Of a stretch of DNA of 62,000 bases, positions 43,954 through 55,923 are shown piece after piece. The first letter of the stretch is position 1, and the number at the start of each line of letters is the position of its first letter. The DNA lies in NCBI GenBank assembly GCA_009746045.1, contig RPFO01000164.1:3942765-4004764 (forward strand), written 5' to 3'. A program made the position numbers and the translations under genes. Source of the stretch: Mesostigma viride. Its lineage: Eukaryota; Streptophyta; Mesostigmatophyceae; Mesostigmatales; Mesostigmataceae. A model generated the notes under the pieces. It searched no databases and was not told where the DNA came from. It worked only from the letters and a program-made list of their open reading frames with translations.

Positions 43954-44470
43954 TAATCCTCGTCCGAGCTGTCCTCTACTGTCACAGCTAGAGTGGCAGA
44001 CGAGGCCGGCGCCCGGTAGTGTACAGCGCGGCTATCCTCGATCGAGGGGCAATAACCTCCACGTGCGGACTTCTACCCTGGCTAGCAATGGATGGGCCGC
44101 GGAGCCCGTGGCAGGAGGAAAAACTGAGGAGCATGCCCCTCAGGAAGGTGCTTATCTCAGATGGCAGCCAATTTGTCCTTGTCTACATCATGCGGGCGCG
44201 GAGTATAGTACAGATAACACGTCCCAGAAACCCTGCATCCTCAAGCAGTTGTGTCACATGCATAGGTCCGCAGGTCGCCCATGCAGCGTCGGTGCGCGTG
44301 TGGCACGCACACTTGAGTTTGCATGCCAGTGGGTTGCGACGACGGTGACAAGGGGATCCACCTTGCCATAGCTAGGCCGGAGGAGGGGTCTACCGTCTAT
44401 CCGGCAGGGCCCACATCGTCATTCACCGGTTGATCAGTGCGGGCAAGATGGCCGGCAAAGAGGAGGAGGC
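43954..44470 (-). mobile_element. Inverted 3' fragment of the RTE-like LINE
   Basis: On the minus strand this matches the 3' coding part of the LINE at 46550-46990, from the LLFAGHLA region to the acidic DSSDED end. It is heavily altered by many short insertions, most of 4 or 8 bp, so no long frame survives. The LINE copy itself keeps a continuous frame through this part, so the extra bases are best read as insertions here. Confidence 0.8.
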
Positions 44471-44840
44471 GGTTTAGGATGGTATGCATGCATGGGTGAC
44501 AAGAGGGCCGGAGCTCGCACTTTGCAGTAGAGCTCGGCCCAGACAAATCGTGGCAACTTGCCACGGGCACAGCTAGGAACTTAGATAGCCTAGCTAGCAG
44601 TTGACTTCACTAAGGGGTCCATATAATAGTAGCTTAAGAGTCTAAAATTAATAGGGGGTTGGCCCCTACTACCTGGTCTACTAGCAATTATTAATTAGTT
44701 TACAAGTAAATGAGTAATGTCCTTCATTTGGGAGTGCACGAGTACACCCGAACTTATCTATCTGGCATTACATGCTAGCAAGTGGGGGCCACCAAGCTAG
44801 ACAAAGAGCGTATAGTTGTCTCATTTCGGCTTCAGTTACT
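44471..44840. other. Spacer without a recognised gene
   Basis: Rich in doubled tetramers such as ATGCATGCATGG and CCTAGCTAGC. No coding frame was recognised. Confidence 0.45.
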
Positions 44841-47295
44841 CAAGCATATACTGCCGCACATGCGGAGGAGGTGGAGACACTAGCTTGCCGCCAAAATCAA
44901 TCGCCACACGGCCGCCAACCAGCACAAGGCGGCCTGGCGCTCTCTCGACCGTCTCATGCACCGGACGGCGGGAAACGCAACGGGCTGACAACCCAGGCAC
45001 CCCCAGTGAACGCCTTGAGATTTGGTTCAGCTCCCAGGCCAAACTATCGGGGGCCCCTGGCCCGCCCCCCCCGCTTGACCCCGCTGCAGCTGCACGCCCT
45101 GCGGCCAGCCGAGGCGGCCCCATTGAGCGCCCGCAGGCGCCCGCCATTGAGACGGACTACCTGGTCCCACCGCTCTCCGGCCCCCTGGTGGACGCCCCCC
45201 ACGACGATCGAGTGGACTCCCCAAGAATGGGCTGCTGCCATCTCCACCCTCCGCAATTATGCTGCCATGGGAGTGGACGATATTTCACCGGAGGTGGTTA
45301 AGATGCCTGAGCTTGAGCCTTTCATCCGGGGTGTTTGCAACTGGATTCTACGAGATGGCCTCCCCCCGCCGACGTGTTGGAAGACCGCTGTCCCGGCGGG
45401 TCATGCTCTACAAGGGCAAGGGGTCCGCCGCGGATACCGGCAACTACCGCGGCGTATGCCTCCAAAGCCGCGTGCTGAAAGCCTTCATGCGTCTCCTGCT
45501 GAACCGCATGCGCGCCATGGCCTCGACCCCCACCTAGGTGAGTCCCAAATGGGCTTCCGTGTTGGTCGCAATTGTGTTATGGTCACCATTACCGCGCGCC
45601 GCCTGATCGAGGAAGTGGGCCGCCTGGCCCCATGCCTCTTGCCATTGCTATTGATCTTCGTGGATTACACCATTGAAGGCATTCGATACGGTTATATGGG
45701 ACGCCCTGTCAGGTGGTCCTTCACCTGTTCCGTGTCCCATCGTACATCGTTGAGATCATCCGCCAGTTCTATGAAGGGTCCCAAGCCCAGGTCCGTACCG
45801 CCGACGGCGTCACTCCGGCGTTCCCCCTGCACACCGGGGTGTGGCAGGGCTGTGTGCTCTCCCAAAATCTATTCATCATTATGGTGGACTATATTATGCG
45901 GCGTGCACAAGCCCGCTTCGCCCGGGTGGAGGGGCGCCCGCCGGGGATCGAGGTCACGGAGTACGCCAGCTACGGCGGTGTTGACCCACCCTACCGCCTG
46001 AGCGATCTGATCTACGCTGATGACACGACACTCGTGGAAAACCGGTAGTCAGCCCAACTCTGGCTAGACAGCTCATCACTGGAAGCGCGGGCGGTGGGGC
46101 TTATGATCAGCAAGAAAACGGAGGTCATGGCCATCGGCTTCCCTGCTGGGATAGCCCCACCCACCCTCCTCTTGCTGGACGGCAGCCCCGTCCACCCGGC
46201 GACTCGCTTCAAGCTCCTTGGCAGCTGGCTTCCCTCCACGGCCGACGACATCAACCCCCGCATTGGCCAGGCCTGGGCGGCCCTCCGGCCGCCGCCTCGA
46301 CAGGTTCTGGACCTGCCGCTACCTGAGTGAGCGACGCAAGCGCATTCTGTTCAAGGCCCTTGTCCTCAGCATCCTCCTTTATGGCTGCGAGGCGTGGACC
46401 CTAGACCAGGCGCTGAGCCAGCAGCTTGACGGCACCGTCACTCGAATGCTCCGTCATATCCTCGGCGTCCGCTACCAAGAACGCGCACCCGGGCCGAGCT
46501 CTACTGCGAGCTCCCTCTTGTCACCCATACCATCCGACACCGCCGCCTCCTCTTTGCCGGCCATCTTGCCCGCACAGACCAGGTGAATACCGATGTGGGC
46601 CCTGCCGGGGGGCTTAAGACGGGCCAACCAGGTAGACACCTCCTCCTATGGCAGGGTCCCCTTGTCCCATCGCAACCCACTGGCAAACTTGCGCGCGCCG
46701 GGCACCGGCGCGGCGCGACCCGGACCTATGTGACACAACTGCTTGAAGATGCAGGGCTTCTGGGACTATCCGTACTCCGCGCTCGCATGATTGCCAAGGA
46801 GAAATGGGCTGCCATCTGCGATGAGCACCTTCCCGAGGGGTATGCTCCTGTTTTCTCCCCACGGGCCCCACGGCCCGTTGCTAGCCAGGGTAGAAGTCCG
46901 CAGGTGCAGGTTATTGGTCCTGAGGATAGCCGCTACACTACCGCCTCGTCTGCCATTACAGTAGATGACAGCTCGGATGAGGATTACATCCCCATCTAGT
47001 GCTTAACGGTTGGGGGATGATGCAGACGATATTTGTTTAAACTTTTGTGTAATTATTTTTCTCATGAGATTAGCATAGTACTCCATGGCATGCATGCCTT
47101 GGCGCATGACACGCAAGTACTTACTTACTTACTGTCTCATTTCAGAGGACAGCTCGGATGAGGATGACATCCCCATCTAGTGCTTAATGGTTGGGGAATG
47201 ATGCAGACGATATTTGCTTAAACTTTTGTGTAATTATTTTTTCTAATGAGATTAGCATAGTACTCCGTGGCATGCCTTTGCGCATGATACGCAAG

Positions 47296-47328
<33 letters not shown>

Positions 47329-47333
47329 GTCTC
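44840..47333 (+). mobile_element. RTE-like LINE, 5'-truncated, with (CTTA)n tail
   Basis: Contains a reverse transcriptase, a C-terminal domain, a 3' UTR and a tail of ACTT units (about 47107-47130). A second, tandem 3' end follows: 47141-47333 repeats the last coding codons and 3' UTR and has its own longer ACTT tail (47296-47330). No AP endonuclease domain is present upstream. The WTLDQALSQQLDG-type C-terminal region resembles the RTE group. Confidence 0.82.
45200..46999 (+). pseudogene. LINE reverse transcriptase, frame-broken
   Basis: The pieces run in order. WTPQEWAAAISTLRNYAAMG leads to DDISPEVVKM, then KGKGSAADTGNYRGVCLQSR, then GESQMGFRVGRNCVM, and FVDYT, motif A. GVWQGCVLSQNLF is motif B. 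YADDTTLVENR is motif C. A TAG follows (46045-46047), then LDSSSLEARAVGLMISKKTE, the thumb and GCEAWTLDQALSQQLDG. The last open frame (46583-46999) ends DDSSDEDYIPI. There are at least four frame changes between 45390 and 46590. All catalytic motifs are recognisable but the gene cannot make RT. Confidence 0.85.
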
Positions 47334-48367
47334 ATTTATAGAATAGTTTAAAATATACGTGAGTGGCCCTGCATGCATTGGGCCCCTTGCATACCTGGAT
47401 GGCAATAACCACTTGCATCCTCACAGGGGTACCGTGCGGCGAGAGTAACACAAAACCTCAACACTAAAATTTAGTGTGCCTGATGCTCCCATCTTCCATC
47501 TTTCAAGGCTTTTCTCATGAATCTTCAACGGAAGACGCACGCTAGAGAGTAGGCGTGTGTACGCCTTAGCCCTCCCACTCACAACAACTTCACCCCGATG
47601 TAGGTGTAACTGGGGGATCATAATTAATGGCCACCAATCACAAGCCACGTTAAACGGTTCCTGCGCTCCTTCACGTGCACCCAACTCCCTCGCGCACCCA
47701 CTTGCCTTTTATGCGCGCCCATGACCATGGGCGCCGGGGGGTGGAGAGATCTGGGGCATTTGCGACCAGGCAATACTGGTTCAGTAGCTTCCTACGCTGG
47801 GGCCCAGATATTCAACCATGTAGATGAAGCTATGTGCACATTCTCCCCGGGACATGTTGACCGTACTAGTGGCCCCCAGCTTGTTTATGAGCCAATTCAA
47901 TATACCAGAGCCACGGATGGGAACACCCTGGACACCCGGCACAGCCCCACCCATGGAGGTAGCACGCTAGTGTACTTGGCGTGGGCACAACCTATGGCGG
48001 GTAATCGGCTTGGCCTACACGGTGACACATGGCCAAGCCTAGGCTTCAGGTTTTCAGCCCGATGCCACCCAAGGCGTGAAAGGGAAGACATTATAGGATT
48101 AGTCCAACAGTGCTTTACTACGTTAATGACAACACACCCGACAACGCAGGGTCTTTCCATCAACCCGGCACCGCAAAGGCTGGGATCATGGGCAGACTCT
48201 CCTTTAAGATCATCCCCACGTGGGTTGGCCTTGTGGGCAGCCCCACCGGGTTGCGCATCTGGTAGGCGCTCGGCAGGTACTTGACATGCGATGGACAGGC
48301 CTGTGATGGGCGATGGAAGGCGATGGAAGGCGATGGACAGGCAGGCCGTTGGGCAGGTGCTCCGCGG
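47334..48367. other. Region between the LINE and the kinase gene
   Basis: No gene was recognised. The last part is presumably the kinase 3' UTR. A short GCGATGGAAG tandem repeat occurs near 48306-48332. Confidence 0.45.
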
Positions 48368-48799
48368 TCACAGGATGGTGCAGCAGCCTCTCAGTGTCGC
48401 CAGCTCGACGGGCACCCCCGCAATCTCCATGTCGACTAGCAGCTTGCTGATGTCACGGAAGCTCGGTCGCTGCGGGCAAGGTTCAGGGCAAGGTTCAGCC
48501 ATGCATGGGCATTGCAAGACCAAAAAAATCACACAGATGACATCAGCATCATACACAAGACACCCTAGCGGCTGTCCTGAGAGAAAACTACGAAAGCTAA
48601 TGGATCATTTGCCCTGCAGAATGGCAAGAAGGGACCTTGGCGTCCCCATGAGCTGTCAGTGGAGGACATCCAAACTGCTGACACACAAGCGAATCCCGGA
48701 AAGCCGCATGGGAGATTTAGCAGCTGCTGCACTCAGGGGTGGGCAAGCCTCCACCATCCTTGGCGGTCTGTGGGCAATGCCGGTCTATTATTGCTTCAG

Positions 48800-48858
<59 letters not shown>

Positions 48859-51800
48859 GCAGCGGTTGCGGCGGCGGCCGGCGGCGGCGGCAGCAGCGAT
48901 GCGCCAACGTATTGATAACGCACACCTAATCTCTCGTGTGGGCTGGACTAGCGTGGTCCGCTTGTGCAAACAGGCCGTGGACAGTCGAGGTCGAGGACGG
49001 TGCAGCTGTGGATAGAAGTCTGCAGCTGTGAATAGACCTCTTTGATGTGGTCATTCTATGGGAGAATGGAGCATTAAGAAATGGCAACCCCAAGAAACCT
49101 GCCACCTTGCTCACCTTTTTGGGGTCATCATCCCAGCAGCTCTTCAGGAACACTTTCAATATCGGCGGCCACTGGCGGTTGACCTTCGGCCGGAACAGGT
49201 TGGCGGCGGCCCCCTTGGCCACCTCCATGGACCCAAGGTAGCGCTCCTGGTACGCGCGCTGCTCCGCGATGAGCTCGTAGAAGAGGATGCCAAAGCTGGG
49301 GGCAGGCATGTGACAGGTGGCAGCAGGAATGGGAACCGCCAAAGGGCGAATGGATGAATGGGTGACGTGGGATTATACTACTTGCATACTACATTTACAC
49401 AGCAGTGCCTTGAAACACGAGTGGGGTTGTTTGTCGTCCACTTTTGCTTTTCATGACTCAAGCTGGTGCGGCTTTACAGACGTCGGCATAACTGTTTTGG
49501 CTGATATTGGTGTATCCCGGTACGGGTGTGGGCAAATACGGTACGGCACGTCCGGGCAGTGAATACGGCATAAAACCGCGAAAATGCGCACTACTGCGGT
49601 ACATCGCTGATACAGACGCACACGGTGCTCGTAGACTACTGCACTCGCTGATACAGCCGCACACGGTGCTCGTAGACTACTGCACTCACTGATACAGCCG
49701 CACACGGTGCTCGTACACTACTGCACTAGCTGATACCGACGCACACGGTGCTCATACACTACTGCACTCGCTGATACCGACGCACACGGTGCTCGTACAC
49801 TACTGCACTCGCTGATACCGCCGCACACGGTGCTCGCACACTACTGCACTCGCTGATACCGACGCACACGGTGCTCGTACATCGCATGGCGCTATTTGTG
49901 AACAGCATTGCCGCCCCCCAACATGGTCTTCAAATGAGCAGAGAAGAGTAGAGTGGATGCACAAGCCAGGGCCAACATCTCCGTGCGTCAACAATCCATA
50001 GTCTTCCAATAGAGCAAACACCCCTCTCTGGTTAAGTCATTAACAGAATCCTGGGTCCACTGGTTTCAGAGTTCTGCTTCCAGAACTAGCAAGTACATGA
50101 TGCCAGGATGATGCCGGCATCAAGCTTTGATTATGCATCCCCCCCCCCCCCCCCCCTCCCCCCTTCCTTGCCTGCCCCTTTCCCCCCTTCCCCCCCATCG
50201 TACGTACGAGAAAACGTCGACCTTTTCATTGTACTTTTTGTTGGCGATGATCTCAGGGGCCATGTAGCTGGTGGGGCAAGTATGGCGTGGCAGGCAGCAC
50301 AAAACAAACAGAAAGCTGGGGTTAGCATCAGTTGGCATCAGCCCTGCCTTACAAAACCATCTCAGGTTACTTAGAGAGTATTTTGACAAACATCCCAAAT
50401 CTTTCTGCCCAGGCTTTGGTAAACAGCCGCTGCAGCGGCCATCAGGGAGACAGCCAGAACGCAGTATTTGCCCCTAAAAAGCAGGCTGGTGCACTAGGAC
50501 GAGACCCCCATGGTGACATTGAACAGGCAACACAAGCCAATGCAGCACCACGGGAGTCGCAAGACTGTGGAAGCAGCCGCTTGTGACACGATGGCCGCAC
50601 TCGCTAGTGCCCAGCCGCTGCCTTGACAGCCACAACCATGGCCGTCACGACCCTAGAAGCGTCAACCGCATGAAACCAGCCATTGCCACTGCTGACAGCA
50701 ATAGCAGCTGCCGTACTGCTGCTGATAGCAACCCTAATGCTACCAATGCCTCCGCTGCCACTGCCGCTGCCACGCCATCCCAACACCCAGTCCCAACACG
50801 TACCGGTACGTCCCCGCCAACCCCGTCACGCCGAACAAGGACCCGCTGTGCATGGAGCCACCGTTCACGGCGAGAACCGAGTGCACCTGGCCCTTGGCCC
50901 CACCCCCCATGTTGGCTGTGGCATTGGCAGAAATATTCATCCCGCCATTCGCGGTAGCATGAGCGCCACCGTTTGCGGCGGCGTTGGCTTCTTGAAGCTT
51001 TTTCAGCGCCAGCTTCTGGCCATGCGCGCTGCCTTCCAGGTAATGGTGGTATTGGTAGCTGGGGGTGGTTGGGCGTTCGGCGGCAGCACCAAGCACACAA
51101 AGAGGGAATGTAGCAGGAGCGGTGGCAAGCGCAAGTTTAGAAAAGAGCGGAGGTGAAAGTGGGCGGATGCCTGCAAGAGTTTTTGATAACAGGATGCCTG
51201 CAAGAGTTTATTATAACGGGATGACAGCGTGGATAACTACGATCGATGTCTTGTGACACACAGCTACGGCAGCCATGGCAGCCATGGCTGCCACACTGTT
51301 GTTGTCCTTCATGACCAAAACATGCAACTCCAAGACACGCAAGTCAACGCAGTGGCCCCGGTTCGGTGGTTTCGTGCGGCTGCCAAGCTTCCATTTACGT
51401 CTCTTGTATGCACACACCCTATATATGCACACACCCTATATATATACACGGCCCGGCATGGCGTGGAGCCTTCTGCTCAAGCCTTTCTAGGCCCCACACT
51501 CCACATTGGCCACCCCGGTTGGCAACACGCTGGGAAGGCTCTGCTCTGACAGAAAGAAAGAAAGGAAAGAAAGGATCGTTTCAACGCTGTCTTACCCATC
51601 CCACCCCACACCCACCACGGATAACGCAAGTAACAAAAAAACCTCTTACCACACTAGCAATCCCCCGACTGAAACCGCAATACCACCACCAACCACCGCT
51701 CACGCTTATGCCACCACCACTCACCAACACCCACGCTAGCACCGCCACCACTCACCACAGACCCATGTCCACCAGCTTGACGTGGTCATCCAGCGTGAGC

Positions 51801-54800
51801 AGCACATTCTCGGGCTTGAGGTCGCGGTGCATGACTTTGGGCTTCAGGCCGTGCATGTACTCGATCGCCGCGGCGATCTCCTTGGCGAACGCAAAGGCCT
51901 TGGTGGGCGGGCAGATGTGTTGGCCGACGAGGGATGCGAGGGAGCCACCCTCCAGGTGCTCCATGACAAGGAAAAAGGCGCCGTCTGACAGCAGTAGCGG
52001 GGTGTTGTGCGCAGGGGTGTTTGGCAACGGTTTGCTTGGAGTATGGGAGTAAGACATGAAGCAAGGTCGAAAGAATGAACGGAGAAACTCCTGGAGGTGA
52101 AAAATAACTAGTACAGGTAAATTTAGGAGCTGATACGAATCTATTCACAGAGCCCATGCACACATGATTGGATGAACACAACGTTAATCTAAGAACTAAG
52201 GACTAAGAACTCACGCCTCACCACGTTTGCAACTAGATGAAAGAGCTCATGTCTCGCTACTTATGCAACTATTTTGGTACCTGCGCACAGCCAGCCGTTG
52301 GCCACAGATACCACAACACTGGTAGCACCCTTCGGACAGAAAACTGGACGCATGCTGGCGCACGACGCGGGATGTGACACGGAGACCGCGTAGCACAGCG
52401 TTTGCATGGCATGTACGCCGAGGAGGGTGGGGAGGCGGGAAAGGTGGGTGTCCAATTGCGACAGCAGCCAGCATGTGCCAACGGTGCGTTTGGCAGATGG
52501 GACGCATGAGCTTGCATGGCACGGCCATGGAAATGGTCCCAGGTAATGAAGCACAGGAGTAACACAAAATAGCCCTGAATTGCTTCCTAACCTACATGAC
52601 AGTCTTTCAAAATGGGTGGTGGTTGGTGTGGGGGGGTGGGGGCACGGGGGGGATTAAGCCCGGCAATCATGCCCCTCCAGGAGTCAGCAGTTCACGCGCC
52701 TCTGACGGATAACCAAGTTGTGCGTTGTCATGAAGCGGTAGTTTTATAGATTTGTAACTGAATACAAAGGGTCATCAACTGCTTTGCAAAACTTCTGGAG
52801 TTGCTGCAGCAAAGTTTGTCATGCACCCATTAACAAACCAACTATCCAGACTCACCCATTCCAAAGCTCCCAAGCGCTCACCCCACCCGACCCTGAACCA
52901 GATCAGCCAAAACTACCCAGTTAAGTAGGGATGCTAGCAGATAAATGAGAGAGAAGAGCCACAACAAAAACTACCCAGTTATGTAGGGATGCTAGCAGAT
53001 AAATGAGAGAGATGAGCCACAACAAAAACTGCCAGTTAAGTAGGGATGCTAGCAGATAAATGAGAGAGATGAGCCACAACAAAAACTGCCAGTTATGTAG
53101 GGATGCTAGCAGATAAATGAGAGAGATGAGCCACAACAAAAACTGCCAGTTAAGTAGGGATGCTAGCAGATAAATGAGAGAGATGAGCCACAACAAAAAC
53201 TGCCAGTTATGTAGGGATGCTAGCAGATAAATGAGAGAGATGAGCCACAACAAAAACTGCCAGTTATGTAGGGATGCTAGCAGATAAATGAGAGAGATGA
53301 GCCACAACAAAAACTACCCAGTTATGTAGGGATGCTAGCAGATAAATGAGAGAGATGAGCCACAACAAAAACTACCCAGTTATGTAGGGATGCTAGCAGA
53401 TAAATGAGAGAGAGAAGCCACAACAAAAACTGCCAGTTATGTAGGGATGCTAGCAGATAAATGAGAGAGAAAGCCACAACAAAAACTGCCAGTTATGTAG
53501 GGATGCTAGCAGATAAATGAGAGAGAAAGCCACAAGAAAAACTGCCAGTTATGTAGGGATGCTAGCAGATAAATGAGAGAGAAAGCCACAAGAAAAACTG
53601 CCCATTATGTAGGGATGCTAGCAGATAAATGAGAGAGAAAGCCACAAGAAAAACTGCCTGTTATGTAGGGATGCTAGCAGATAAATGAGAGAGAAAGCCA
53701 CAAGAAAAACTGCCAGTTATGTAGGGATGCTAGCAGATCAATGAGAGAGAGAAGCCACAACAAAAACTGCCCATTATGTAGGGATGCTAGCAGATAAATG
53801 AGAGAGAAAGCCACAACAAAAACTGCCAGTTATGTAGGGATGCTAGCAGATAAATGAGAGAGAAAGCCACAAAAAAACCTACCCAGTTATGTCGGGATGC
53901 TAGCAGATAAATGAGAGAGAAAGCCACAACAAAAACTGCCTATTCCACGGACAAGCGCACCCCCTTTTCACAGGAGTAGCTCAGCACCACACATGCAGTT
54001 CCATAGCTTCACCAAAATTGCCGCAATCTCTCCAAACCAGATTTAGAGGATTCTCAAGTAAAGATGAAAGATGTAAGATGTAAGATGTAAGATGTAAGTT
54101 AAGATGTAACTCAAGCTGTGGGCCACGCACCATGCTTGCCGCAGCCGCGGTAGCCCACAATGCACGGGTGCTTTAGCCGCTTCAACAGCTTGATTTCGTT
54201 GATGAAGGTGTCGACAAGCTCAGGCTGTGCCTGGGCGACCTCATTTAAGACCTTCACACACACGTCCTCACCTTTGTAGCGGTAGAGGCCCACCGTGGAG
54301 AAGGAGCCCTCTGGTGGCAGTGGAGTGTGTGTGTATGTGTGTGTCGTTGTTGTGGTGGTTTTGGTGGTGGTGCCGGTTGTGGTGGTGGGGTGGGGTGAGG
54401 GTGGCAGCGGTGGTGGTAGAGTGTGCGAAAATGCAGGTATGCGTGGTGCATGTGGTAGTGGTCACGTGGGTGGTCACGTGGGTGGTCATGTGGGTGGCTG
54501 TGTGGGTGGTTGTGAGGGTGGTTGTGTGGGTGGTTGTGAGGTTGGTTGTGTGGGCACTTGTGTAGGTGGTTGTGTGGGTGGTTGTGTGGGTGGTTGTGTG
54601 GGTGGTTGTGTGGGTGGTTGTGTGGGTGGTTGTGTGGGTGGTTGTGTGGGTGGTTGTGTGGGTGGTTGCGTGGGTGGTTGCGTGGGTGGTTGTGTGGGTG
54701 GGGAAATTAGGGATGACAGGGGAAAGGGGGCGGTTCAAGCCGGTCAATAATACAGAGCGGTGGGATGTACTTGGGAAGAGGTTGGGGAGGGTTGGAAGGG

Positions 54801-55923
54801 GAGCGGCAGTGGACTCCGTGGGAGGATGAGGTACAGATCATGAGCTGATGACAAAAGACGTTCACATGAAGTAAGTTACTACAGGCCAAGAGGTGTTCGA
54901 TATTAATTCACAGATGACTACTTGAGGACACACACTAAATATCAAATGACACTACCAAGGTGCCAGATGCATGAATGCAGCAACAGAGAGCTGCGCGCTG
55001 CGCTAACAGCATTGCCGTGCAACCCAGCCTCATGCCTGCTCCAAGCACTGCGCTGCCATCGTGGTAAGGCACATGTATATGACCTGTGTGGCTGACCGAT
55101 GTGAGACATGCGAATCACGACGCACTGGTTGTTGCACGCGTAGCCCTGGAAACCAGTGAGCACACCACTCTGGATCTTCTCGGGGACTTATTGCAGGCAT
55201 GTACGGATGCTAGGTATAAAAGCCTTGTGGGACCGCTGGTAAGCACGAAAACTGCGTGGGACCATGGACAACCGAGCATGGGGCACGGAGCTAGGACCAC
55301 GGACAGCGAGCAACCGACAGCGGAAAAAAATGGCACGGTAGCAAAACATGTGCAGAGCTGACAACGCGGTCATAAATGCATGCCACGGGGACCAAATAGC
55401 GAAATTGCCAACACTGGGCCCGTAATTCAAGCACGGGGATGGGTGGTCATGGTCGGACCACACGCACAGAAACTGCTCAGGTCGCTGTGTTTTTGCCGCA
55501 GCTGGACCTACCCGACCAGCAAGACCTTCAATATGTGCTAGTGAGAAGAGAAAGTAGGCATTAATTAGAACGAAGATGTATATCACTTACGGAACCTTTA
55601 ATATGTGCTAGTGAGAAAAGAAATTAGAACGCAGATGGATATCACTTACGGAACCTTGCGGTGTAAGATTATTAGTAAAATGGTAAAAGCACACGGTCCC
55701 TCATCGAGACCAGGGACCAAGAAAAAAAGCACAGCCACACATGGTAAAGCAAGGCTGAATTCCATTTGCATATACCTCCAACGTATCGAATGTGCTTCAA
55801 CTCTGACCACTCAATTATGTTACTGTCTTCCCCGAACAGCTCGACCAAAGTTTTTCCCTCGTAAGATGGTGGAGGAACCCTTTTGTCCATGCCAACAGTA
55901 TCACGTGTTCCACCATTTCGCAT
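48368..55923 (-). CDS. Tyrosine-kinase-like (TKL) protein kinase, seven exons
   Basis: Exons (minus strand): 55923-55776, 54310-54131, 51984-51756, 51058-50804, 50267-50208, 49295-49115 and 48469-48368, all with GT-AG introns and matching phases. From the ATG at 55888-55890 the product is 373 residues; an upstream ATG at 55921-55923 adds 11. Motifs in order: glycine loop VGEGSFSTVGLY split across intron 1, VCVKVL lysine, FINEIKLLKRL helix-C Glu, MHRDLKPENVLL catalytic loop, DMG in place of DFG, GTYRYMAPE, DVFSFG and a final RPSF. An Ala/Asn/Gly-rich insertion lengthens the activation segment to about 90 residues. The C terminus is CCTIL, a CaaX-like box. Stop is TGA. The family usually phosphorylates Ser/Thr. 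The gene is divergent from the FKBP gene. Confidence 0.92.
48802..48856. repeat. (GCA)n microsatellite in kinase intron 6
   Basis: About 18 GCA units lie in the intron between the last two kinase exons, followed by a GGC-rich stretch. They read as poly-Ser, poly-Gln or poly-Ala but are not coding in the gene model. Confidence 0.9.
49606..49880. repeat. 41-bp minisatellite in kinase intron 5
   Basis: Six or seven units contain ACACGGTGCTCGTACACTAC and TGCACTCGCTGATACCGACG. Small variants occur (ACAGACGC, ACAGCCGC, ACCGCCGC). Confidence 0.9.
52911..53943. repeat. 54-57-bp minisatellite in kinase intron 2
   Basis: About 18 units contain GCCACAACAAAAACTGCCAG, TTATGTAGGGATGCTAGCAG and ATAAATGAGAGAGA. 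The 57-bp units stay open on the minus strand as a Leu/Ile-rich repeat peptide; this lies inside an intron and is not a gene. Confidence 0.93.
54460..54703. repeat. 12-bp minisatellite in kinase intron 1
   Basis: About 20 units of GTGGGTGGTTGT with few variants. It gives long Val/Gly/Cys ORFs in several frames by periodicity. Confidence 0.93.

Noticed and set aside
12837-46047. Possible reassignment of TAG/TAA to a sense codon
   Set aside because: In-frame stops in otherwise good coding sequence are mostly TAG (12837, 22593, 31692, 46045 and the palindrome genes) plus one TAA at 7075. One corresponds to CAG and one to AAG in a sister copy. The intact host genes argue against reassignment: the kinase (ending in TGA) and FKBP exons use only CAA/CAG for Gln and have no in-frame TAG or TAA. 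The affected sequences are repeats or relics, where nonsense mutations are expected.
53000-53310. Leu/Ile-rich repeat peptide on the minus strand
   Set aside because: It is produced by a 57-bp minisatellite within a kinase intron; the period is a multiple of three, which keeps the frame open by chance.
49606-53943. CRISPR-like arrays in the kinase introns and elsewhere
   Set aside because: The units are contiguous tandem repeats without unique spacers, and the sequence is eukaryotic.
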